From JAIPAH01 sp964345255 (lineage in GTDB: Bacteria; Bacteroidota; Bacteroidia; Bacteroidales; JAIPAH01), in the NCBI GenBank assembly GCA_964345255.1, contig CAYFQK010000224.1, forward strand, positions 1 to 5,517: 5,517 bases of DNA, written 5' to 3'. This document shows positions 1 through 5,517 of the stretch, piece after piece. The position numbers and the translations under genes are program-made. Numbering within the stretch: the first letter of the stretch is position 1; every line of letters begins with the position of its first letter. Under the pieces are notes generated by a model. That model searched no databases and was not told the DNA's origin. It saw nothing but the letters and a program-made list of their open reading frames with translations.

Positions 1-537
1 ATAGAGGCGTTGGAAAATTACCATAAAGACTACCCCGATGGGGAAAAAATCGATAGCATGAACGTTCGGTTGTTTGAAACCTACGTGGAGAGTGAGCAGT
101 GGAACAAGGCAGAAGAACTGTGGCCGGGGCTTCCTGATGAGCCAAAATCTGAGCTGAAAATGAAAAAAGCGTGGTTTAAGGTCAATAAACAACTCGGCAA
201 TGATGAGCGGTGCAATCAACTGGCCGATCAAATTTTGGCAAAAGAACCCGAAAACCTGGCAGCCCTCGAATGGAATGCACTACGTTATTACAAAAAAGCT
301 GACGACATCTATGTAAGGCTGATGAATGCCTACGACAAAGAACGCACCCGTGAAAACTACAACAAACTTATGGACGTATGGGACGAAATCTGGGCCGATT
401 ACAAAAAATCGAGGACTTACTTCCTAAAGCTTTACAAACTCAACCCCAAGCCGCAGTACGCCACTTATCTCGGCCACATCTATAAACGTGATGATCAGGA
501 TCAGAAAGCGGAATACTGGTATAAGAAGGGGGAATGA
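1..537 (+). CDS. TPR-like helical-repeat protein, C-terminal part (5' end cut by window edge)
   Basis: The reading frame is open from base 1 (Ile-Glu-Ala-Leu-Glu...) and ends at TGA 535-537, so this is the last 178 codons of a longer gene. A TTG at base 10 is a possible but unconvincing start, because the frame stays open before it and no ribosome binding site can be seen. The protein is charged, rich in Lys, Tyr and Trp, and made of predicted amphipathic helix pairs with TPR spacing. One pair lies at visible residues about 18-42 (NKAEELW). A second at about 53-86 (LGNDERCNQLADQIL followed by KEPEN) is a classic TPR A/B pair with the usual Pro-x-Asn junction. A last pair at about 138-178 has YLGHIY and KAEYWYKKG. 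TPR arrays generally bind other proteins, but the partner here is unknown. No signal peptide can be judged because the N-terminus is missing. The gene converges on the hydrolase gene across a repeat-bearing gap. The family call is fairly safe; the function is unknown. Confidence 0.8.
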   Translation: MEALENYHKDYPDGEKIDSMNVRLFETYVESEQWNKAEELWPGLPDEPKSELKMKKAWFKVNKQLGNDERCNQLADQILAKEPENLAALEWNALRYYKKADDIYVRLMNAYDKERTRENYNKLMDVWDEIWADYKKSRTYFLKLYKLNPKPQYATYLGHIYKRDDQDQKAEYWYKKGE

Positions 538-587
538 AGGTAAAACCGGGATTGAGTTTTAAATCTTATTTTTTACCCCTTCCCCAA

Positions 588-613
588 CCCTTCCCCTACT
601 AACAGGGGAAGGG
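588..613. repeat. Perfect 10-bp hairpin in left end of the intergenic element
   Basis: CCCTTCCCCT (588-597) pairs perfectly with AGGGGAAGGG (604-613) around a six-base loop, ACTAAC. It lies about 50 bases after the stop of the TPR-like gene. Neither strand has a U-tract directly after the stem, so it is not a canonical intrinsic terminator, although a stable stem could still pause polymerase or protect the 3' end of the mRNA. Confidence 0.7.
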
Positions 614-741
614 AGCGCATCAAGCAATCTCTTTAACTTTAATAAATCGCAAAATTTGATAGATACGATCTGGAATAATTCTTCTTTAAAACGATCCGTG
701 TTTTCTGAGAATTTCTTTATTGACACCGGCTGCAAATAGCT

Positions 742-764
742 CTCTCCCTGCGAAGTAGGGAGAG
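742..764. repeat. 8-bp hairpin in right end of the intergenic element
   Basis: CTCTCCCT (742-749) pairs with AGGGAGAG (757-764) around a seven-base loop, GCGAAGT; a G-T wobble at 750/756 could extend the stem. Read on the minus strand, its core CCCTACT..CAGGG matches the hairpin at 588-613, so the two are probably diverged inverted copies of one repeat. There is no U-tract next to the stem. Confidence 0.65.
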
Positions 765-837
765 GTGGAGAGGGTAAAAAACGAAGAGTTAGTTATCTCT
801 AAACAACCATCTACCTAAAGAGTCACAAAATCCATTT

Positions 838-860
838 AAAACTAAAAACTAAAAATTTAG
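838..860 (-). repeat. 7-base A-rich tandem repeat just after the hydrolase gene, possible weak terminator
   Basis: The plus strand carries ACTAAAA repeated about two and a half times (838-855), followed by TTTAG. In the hydrolase transcript (minus strand) this reads as CTAAATTTTTAG, a weak A/T-only stem, followed by TTTTTAGTTTT, beginning about 12 bases after the TGA at 872-874. It may end transcription of the hydrolase gene, but the stem has almost no G-C pairs, so the terminator role is only a guess. The repeat itself is plain in the sequence. Confidence 0.4.
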
Positions 861-871
861 AATTCTGCTAA

Positions 872-3800
872 TCACCTCTCCTCCAAAATCAACCTGAATT
901 GCTTTTTCATGTACCCTTCCTCCTGGTCTTCCGGGCGGAACCTTATCCGCATCCTGATTTTGTCCTGCATGTATTCCATCAGCTTGGCGCCCTCCACGTA
1001 CTTTACCTTTTTATAACCGGGATAGATATAAAATTCCTTTGTGGCGTTCACCGGCCCTTCAACAGTGACCAGGTAATTATTGTCTCTCAACTCTGCAGAA
1101 ATAATCCGCAGGCCATCCGATTCTTCTCCCGGTTCAGGGGAAGGAACCAGCGGGACGATGCCTATTCCTTCGGTGTAATGAATCGCGAGTGTGTTTTTTT
1201 GTGATGGTTCAAATCGCATTTGCAATTGCAAAAAGTCTTTTTCTTTTCGTGTATCGTAGTCAATCTTCCGGCCATTCAAAGTAACGGAATCAACTATCGA
1301 AGCTACCGGAAGATAGGGATTGAACTGTATCTTCAGCTTAAGTTTACCTGGTTTGTTAAAAGTATAAATCTGCGCTGTATCGGTCTTATGCATCGCCAGG
1401 CTAATGTTATGTTCATCCATGCGGATATTCGAGACCTCGACATCTTCCCACTGAATGGGAAAAGCCGGAGCAAAGGTCATTTTATTTTCCGTAGCCACCG
1501 GTTCATACCCCAGCATCCCTTCATAGAGCGGCTGCAGGGCCATGGTCTCCGACCAGCATTGGTGGGCACAAATTCCTGAAGGTTTGTATTCCAAGCCATG
1601 CATCACTTCTTCTACAAATCCTTTGCTCCAGTGTTTATAAACCTGCAGGTTGTTCATGGTGTGAACAAACCCCTGCAATGGCCGGTCATTTTTGTATTCG
1701 GCCAGGGCCGTCCATCCGGTGTAGAGCGGCCAAACCGTCCCGGTGTGGTACCCCTCCGGATTAAAGTGCTCGTTATCCTTTCCGGCTATCCGAACGCCCC
1801 AGTCGGAGGTAAAGTTATCGCGGGCCAGCTTCTCCAGCACAGGATTTTTTTTGTCTTCCTCCACCTGTCCGAAATAGAGCGGGATGGCCGGCATGACCGT
1901 TTCGTCCTCGATAAATGTTCCGTCGTTGTTTATGCTGTGGTAGAAAAATTGCTTCTGCTCGTTCCATAGCGTATCATTGATGATTTGCTTCACCTTGTCT
2001 GCTTCTTTACGGTACTTCTGCTCGCCGGACTCCCCGATGGCCTCAGCCATGTAGGCGGCTTCCTCCAGTGCCTGTGCCCAACAGCCCGACAGGTACAAAG
2101 TAGATCGGCCTCCGTAAAGGTGACCGCCTTCCACCCAGCCATGACCCACCAGGGTATTATCTATCAGATGGTCGTTATTCCGGTCGGTGGAAAAGCAAAA
2201 CTCAATGGCTTTTTCAATAGGTTCCCAGTTCTCTTTGATGAAATCCTCATCGCCCGAATGGCGAAGGTAATGACCTGCCAGCACAATAAATAGCGGTGTG
2301 GCATCGGCCGCATCGTAATGCGCCACACCCGAAGTAGTCAGTTCGTGAAAGATTTTACCGCGCGGACTCTGGAAATCCATGTAAATCTTCAAAATATCCC
2401 TGACCTTATCAAAGTCGCCGTAACCATTAAGCGCTATTCCGCTCCACTGGCCATCGCGCCCGAAATACCAGCCATAACCCGGTCGGCCGCTCACCTCATG
2501 ATCACCGTCCCAGCCCTTTGCGGTGGTGGCATAGCCTGCTACCAATGACTTCCCTAAACCCGGTGTATGCACAAAAAACCGGTCTGTTCCGATAAGAGCC
2601 CATTTGTAGGCCTTGTTAAAACTTTCATCAGGCGTTTCAATCATCGTTTTTCCGGCCAATAGAGCTTCATAATACTTCTGCGATTGCTGGTAAACTTTTT
2701 CGGGACGCTTCATATATTTCTCATAGACTCCGGTAGCTTTTCCCAGTCCCTGATTGGTTGCAGCAATCAGGATATCGAGGTGGTCGGATTGATTCAGCGG
2801 GTACTCTGCGATGGTTGAAACCATAAAATCATCTGTGGCTTTGCCTTTAAACCCGGTATCCGTTGCACTAAAATCCGAAAACTGCCCACTAAGCTGCCTT
2901 ACAGGTTTTTTTCCCGCTCCGGCGATGCAAGTCAGTTCACTGCTTTGATCCACATACAGATGTGCATTAAGCCCTTCGTGCCGGGTTTGTTTTATAATAC
3001 CATTCACTTTGGAGGAATAAGGCCACATAAAGCGCATATTGGTTTTGTATTGTGTAACAAGCCGTATGCTGTCATCACCTGAATAATCATAATGAATGGC
3101 AGCCACCGGATCCTTTATATCCGCGGTGATAATCTCCCGTAGGTGATTTTTTCCAATCGAGTAGCTTCGTATAAAAGCATTAGGAGTAACTTCCACTTCT
3201 TCCACGCTATCGTCAAGCCATACGATATCGCTGTTTCCATCGGGCCTGTATCCAATCCGGTAATCCCGCATCGCCATAAAAGGATGCGCCCAGATTTCTT
3301 CAATCCCTCCGTTTTCTCTACCCATCACCAGCATGCGCTCCCCGGCTACATCCCAGAAATTATCCGTCGCCGCATGCTTAAAATAAAGCTCCCAGTCTTT
3401 CTCATTCCAGTCCTTGGCTTTCGGAAGCTGAACTTCTTTGTTGACAAGATTGAAGGACTCTACACTATTCGGATCATAATTCCAGTAGTTCTGCTCCCCG
3501 GTGACTGTTCCGGCCAAATATCCGAAAACGTTATTCATGAATTCTTCCAACTGGGGGGTATGATAATTGGGGGTAGTGAAGACAGTGTATGCGCCGATTC
3601 CGATAATCTTCCCCTTACCTTCGTCATACTCCACCATAAATTTTTTACTTTCATCAAAATTGATGTAAGACCAGTCAACGGCAATAACTTTTCCGCTGCC
3701 CGGTACTTGGTCTCCCATGAATCCAAGCCTGCGGATATCCGTATCCGATTTGGGATTGAAAATATAAGCGCCCCCGTTTAAGCCATTAAATACCGGATGG

Positions 3801-4369
3801 GTTTTATAAGCATGAAGACCATACTTTCCACCATACCCTGATTCCCGTACGTTCAGTGTATCAACCACGGGCTCCACATTTTCGACACGTAAATCATTCA
3901 GGTACTTCAGGGCCTCCATGGTCAGAAGCAGGTTACCTCCTGTTTGTACATATTTTTTCAAAGAATCATTGATTTGAATGTTGTTTAAGCGGATAGGGAT
4001 GGCGGCTGTATCAACCTGATGATACCACAGCACATCAAACTGTTTGAGCGACGGTAGCTCTGAAAGCGGTGAGGTTAGGTTAAGCAGTTGATAATTGAGA
4101 TGGTCATATTGATCAAGATATTTTTTAATTCCATCCAGCTCTTCATTCTCAGTCACATTGGTCGTTAAAATCCCTATTTCAATGTCTTTGCTTTTACCGG
4201 AGGGAAGAAAAACCAAGGCAAGGATAAGGGCTCCCAGGAATAGCAATCCTGCGGTTAACCAGTAAGGACGCTTCCATAGGCTGTGAAGTAGCTTCCTGGT
4301 CCTGGAATTTGCAGCCGGTTTTTCAGTAGCTTCTGACTTTACAGGTTTTTCTGATTTATCTTTTTCCAT
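872..4369 (-). CDS. Membrane-anchored (alpha/alpha)6-barrel glycoside hydrolase with N-terminal ThuA/amidotransferase-like domain
   Basis: This 1165-aa protein has a Lys/Glu-rich cytoplasmic tail (1-36), one membrane helix at about 37-55 flanked by KLLHSLWKR on the inner side, and a large periplasmic part. Residues about 62-288 resemble the ThuA/class I amidotransferase fold: FDVLWYH, YVQTGGNLLLT, THPVFNGL and GKGKIIGIGAY, then a closing FMNNVFGYLAG helix. No Cys occurs in this domain, so an amidotransferase nucleophile is absent. Residues about 300-545 look like a beta-sandwich. Residues about 575-960 match the glycogen-debranching/amylo-alpha-1,6-glucosidase type of barrel: YGWYFGRDG (632-640), YDAADATPLFIVLAGHY (685-701), GWVEGG (744-749), PEGYHTGTVWP (871-881) and CWSETMALQPL (938-948). 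Candidate acid/base residues are D639, E747 and E941. Beta-rich tails follow at about 961-1070 and 1085-1165. Family knowledge suggests hydrolysis of an alpha-glucoside or similar oligosaccharide; the true substrate is unknown. The ATG at 4369 is the start because an in-frame TGA lies 18 bases upstream; no Shine-Dalgarno sequence is visible. No frameshift is seen. Confidence 0.85.
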   Translation of the reverse strand: MEKDKSEKPVKSEATEKPAANSRTRKLLHSLWKRPYWLTAGLLFLGALILALVFLPSGKSKDIEIGILTTNVTENEELDGIKKYLDQYDHLNYQLLNLTSPLSELPSLKQFDVLWYHQVDTAAIPIRLNNIQINDSLKKYVQTGGNLLLTMEALKYLNDLRVENVEPVVDTLNVRESGYGGKYGLHAYKTHPVFNGLNGGAYIFNPKSDTDIRRLGFMGDQVPGSGKVIAVDWSYINFDESKKFMVEYDEGKGKIIGIGAYTVFTTPNYHTPQLEEFMNNVFGYLAGTVTGEQNYWNYDPNSVESFNLVNKEVQLPKAKDWNEKDWELYFKHAATDNFWDVAGERMLVMGRENGGIEEIWAHPFMAMRDYRIGYRPDGNSDIVWLDDSVEEVEVTPNAFIRSYSIGKNHLREIITADIKDPVAAIHYDYSGDDSIRLVTQYKTNMRFMWPYSSKVNGIIKQTRHEGLNAHLYVDQSSELTCIAGAGKKPVRQLSGQFSDFSATDTGFKGKATDDFMVSTIAEYPLNQSDHLDILIAATNQGLGKATGVYEKYMKRPEKVYQQSQKYYEALLAGKTMIETPDESFNKAYKWALIGTDRFFVHTPGLGKSLVAGYATTAKGWDGDHEVSGRPGYGWYFGRDGQWSGIALNGYGDFDKVRDILKIYMDFQSPRGKIFHELTTSGVAHYDAADATPLFIVLAGHYLRHSGDEDFIKENWEPIEKAIEFCFSTDRNNDHLIDNTLVGHGWVEGGHLYGGRSTLYLSGCWAQALEEAAYMAEAIGESGEQKYRKEADKVKQIINDTLWNEQKQFFYHSINNDGTFIEDETVMPAIPLYFGQVEEDKKNPVLEKLARDNFTSDWGVRIAGKDNEHFNPEGYHTGTVWPLYTGWTALAEYKNDRPLQGFVHTMNNLQVYKHWSKGFVEEVMHGLEYKPSGICAHQCWSETMALQPLYEGMLGYEPVATENKMTFAPAFPIQWEDVEVSNIRMDEHNISLAMHKTDTAQIYTFNKPGKLKLKIQFNPYLPVASIVDSVTLNGRKIDYDTRKEKDFLQLQMRFEPSQKNTLAIHYTEGIGIVPLVPSPEPGEESDGLRIISAELRDNNYLVTVEGPVNATKEFYIYPGYKKVKYVEGAKLMEYMQDKIRMRIRFRPEDQEEGYMKKQFRLILEER

Positions 4370-4488
4370 AGGATGTTGGATTTGTCACTAATTTACAAAA
4401 AAGCTGCAACCGGTAAGTGATTTTATTCCATTGTAATTCTGTTAGCTCGTCTGACAATTTGATTATTTCAGTAAAGTATCAAATTATG

Positions 4489-4518
4489 AAAAAGTGCGTC
4501 CGCACGGGTGCACTTTTT
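4489..4518 (-). terminator. Intrinsic terminator after the lipoprotein gene (symmetric, could work both ways)
   Basis: AAAAAGTGC (4489-4497) and GCACTTTTT (4510-4518) form a perfect 9-bp stem around a 12-base loop. On the minus strand the stem ends in a five-U run and starts about 73 bases after the stop of the lipoprotein gene, so it should end that transcript before the hydrolase gene. The plus strand reads into six Ts, so the structure is symmetric, though no plus-strand gene points at it. An alternative inner pairing, GTGC (4494-4497) with GCAC (4502-4505), would compete with the main stem. Confidence 0.75.
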
Positions 4519-4590
4519 TACTGTGCCAGCCTGAAGAACAGCAGATAAAGATTCTTAAAAAATGTTTGCGGTAAGAGTGGTATCCTGATT

Positions 4591-5289
4591 TCAGGGTACA
4601 GCAGTTTCATGAGTGCAGCCCGGATAAAGATGAGCTTGCTGGTCGTAAATGGTAGTATCTCCTTTGAATGCCTCCCAATCATTCATCAGCTGCAGTACTT
4701 TAGCCTGATACTCCTCTTTGATGGAGAGATCCATATAAACAAAAGGGCAAACCGATAAATCCTCATCTGAATTATCGGGATAACTAATCTGCACTTCCAC
4801 TCTTCCGAATTCCTCCTGCCATGGACCGGGATTTCCAACTACATCTCCGGTCATAAGAGAATCGCCGACAGAGACCGTTTTATTTAATATATGGTCGTAT
4901 CCGACTACAAATCCTTCAGCCGCCTCTGTGATGATCTCATAGTCATCATTCTCATCCTGCTCTTTGATGTAAACCACTTTACTGTCCGTTAAAGAAATCA
5001 CTTCTGCCTGATGAGAAACGTGGTATTCAAAAGTGGGATTATCCCAAACCTCACCCTGGTATTCGATTACGTCCTGACCGAATTCTAAAAAAACTTTCTC
5101 CTGATTCAGAGTGAAAACGAAATCTCCGGCTTTCCCCGTTGCTTCATCATAATTATCGAATTGAACTCCCAGGTTATAAATTTGAAAAGTTTCTGTGCTG
5201 CTGTTGTGATTTTCTCCGTTATCGTTTTTTTGACATGCTGTTAGAAAAAAGATGATAACTGCCACCAATCTGAGATAAAAATAATTCAT
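4591..5289 (-). CDS. Putative lipoprotein with degenerate M23/LytM-like domain
   Basis: This 232-aa protein begins with a type II signal peptide: MNYFYLRLVAVIIFF followed by the lipobox LTAC, with C19 as the predicted lipidated residue and a polar Lys-Asn-Asp-rich linker after it (20-34). The middle follows the layout of M23 peptidases: HVSHQAEVISLTDSKVVYI (90-108), YDHILNKTVSVGDSLMTGDVVG (split here as YDHILNKTV, then SVGDSLMTGDVVG, 131-152), GRVEVQI (162-168) and CPFVYMD (181-187), which recalls the H...V.vGd.V..G..iG...G.HLHFEI...P..Y pattern. The HxH that binds zinc in active M23 enzymes would fall on R163-V-E165, so it is probably not an active peptidase. C181 and C225 could form a disulfide. 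The sorting residues after C19 (Gln-Lys-Asn-Asp) do not decide which membrane it sits in. An in-frame TAG 27 bases upstream (5314-5316) supports the ATG at 5289; there is no clear Shine-Dalgarno. The lipoprotein call is strong; the M23 relationship is an inference from pattern. Confidence 0.75.
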   Translation of the reverse strand: MNYFYLRLVAVIIFFLTACQKNDNGENHNSSTETFQIYNLGVQFDNYDEATGKAGDFVFTLNQEKVFLEFGQDVIEYQGEVWDNPTFEYHVSHQAEVISLTDSKVVYIKEQDENDDYEIITEAAEGFVVGYDHILNKTVSVGDSLMTGDVVGNPGPWQEEFGRVEVQISYPDNSDEDLSVCPFVYMDLSIKEEYQAKVLQLMNDWEAFKGDTTIYDQQAHLYPGCTHETAVP

Positions 5290-5422
5290 TGTGTATTGAT
5301 TTGAAAAATTATACTATTCCCTCTTTTGCTTCTTCCCGATTTTGTGATAAAGATAAGCATTTCGTAATTATTTACCTGCCCAAATCAGATTAGTTTTAGC
5401 TCCATTTTTCGTTGTAACTAAA

Positions 5423-5477
5423 AGATTCCTCACTGCATCACTCCGCTATCGCTCCGTGATTTGCTACCAATGACAAC
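5423..5477. repeat. Possible dispersed-repeat fragment in the right-hand non-coding end
   Basis: The stretch from AGATTCCTCACT to CCAATGACAAC resembles, from memory, the dispersed intergenic repeats of Bacteroidota-like genomes that run GATTCCTC-ACT..CGCTC-GGAATGACA, here with a longer and altered middle. Inside it ATCAC (5437-5441) and GTGAT (5456-5460) can pair, enclosing two similar CTCCG words (5441-5445 and 5452-5456). Bases 5290-5517 otherwise contain no gene, RNA or clear promoter that I can support. Only one copy is visible here, so the repeat status is unproven. Confidence 0.3.
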
Positions 5478-5517
5478 TTTATATTATGAGTTGTATTTCA
5501 GGCATCTAATATCCTTT

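Larger units (their letters stand above)
569..781. repeat. 213-base MITE-like element with terminal inverted repeats
   Basis: TTTTTTACCC at 569-578 is repeated as its exact reverse complement GGGTAAAAAA at 772-781. The similarity continues inward: read from each outer end, both ends run through C/T-rich sequence into a hairpin with a shared core, CCCTACT-(2-3 bases)-CAGGG. The roughly 125-base interior (616-740) is A/T-rich and shows no credible coding frame. This fits a small non-autonomous element or a pair of inverted dispersed palindromic repeats sitting between the two convergent genes. I see no clear target-site duplication just outside the ends, and there is no transposase in the window. 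It could also serve as a transcription boundary for both genes. The inverted-repeat structure is seen directly; mobility is inferred. Confidence 0.55.

Noticed and set aside
588..613. Intrinsic terminator for the TPR-like gene
   Set aside because: The stem is strong, but no T-tract follows it on either strand; it is described as a repeat hairpin instead.
899..2548. Several plus-strand open frames of 76-123 codons opposite the hydrolase gene
   Set aside because: They lie antisense to a gene with a clearly coherent 1165-aa product and give low-complexity, family-less translations; they are shadows of the real frame.
2537..2549. A 13-base word (TGCTACCAATGAC) shared with 5462-5474
   Set aside because: The copy at 2537 encodes part of the hydrolase and the surrounding bases do not match, so it is most likely coincidence rather than a repeat.
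3115..3781. A 212-codon plus-strand frame and two short minus-strand frames inside the N-terminal half of the hydrolase gene
   Set aside because: All fall inside the continuous hydrolase frame, lack domain-like patterns, and show no independent start signals.
4428..4435. Possible Bacteroidota-type -7 element for the hydrolase gene (TACAATGG on the minus strand, with TTG 19 bases upstream)
   Set aside because: Two mismatches to TAnnTTTG and only a partial -33; too weak to call.
4581..4597. Small CCTGA/TCAGG palindrome overlapping the lipoprotein stop codon
   Set aside because: Only four pairs with a realistic loop, and no T-run after it; not a credible regulatory structure.
5348..5355. Possible -7 element for the lipoprotein gene (TATCTTTA on the minus strand)
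   Set aside because: One mismatch to TAnnTTTG, but the nearest upstream TTTG is 25 bases away, beyond the usual spacing, so a promoter is not supported.

Overview
The window looks like chromosomal DNA from a Gram-negative bacterium of the Bacteroidota type or its close relatives (Balneolota/Rhodothermota are possible). The clues are a lipoprotein with a C-terminal LTAC lipobox, start codons without a clear Shine-Dalgarno sequence in A/T-rich leaders, a TPR-protein style common in that group, and dispersed-repeat-like palindromes between genes. The assignment is an inference from style; there is no rRNA or other marker gene.

Layout from left to right: (1) the 3' end of a plus-strand gene for a TPR-like helical-repeat protein, cut by the left edge. 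(2) A 334-base convergent intergenic region holding a 213-base element whose ends carry a perfect 10-base terminal inverted repeat and two related hairpins; it looks like a MITE or a dispersed palindromic repeat. (3) A very large minus-strand gene (1165 aa) for a membrane-anchored glycoside hydrolase-like protein. It joins an N-terminal ThuA/class I amidotransferase-like domain that has no cysteine to an (alpha/alpha)6-barrel of the glycogen-debranching/amylo-alpha-1,6-glucosidase type. (4) A 221-base gap with a strong hairpin terminator. (5) A minus-strand gene for a small lipoprotein that resembles a degenerate M23/LytM domain without the metal-binding HxH. (6) A non-coding right end with a low-confidence dispersed-repeat-like segment.

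The hydrolase and lipoprotein genes lie on the same strand, but a terminator separates them, so they are probably separate transcription units. Nothing in the window ties the genes into a defined pathway. The hydrolase most likely acts on an oligosaccharide or alpha-glucan-like substrate on the periplasmic side of the inner membrane. The lipoprotein is probably an envelope protein of unknown role. No phage, CRISPR, toxin-antitoxin or transposase gene is visible.
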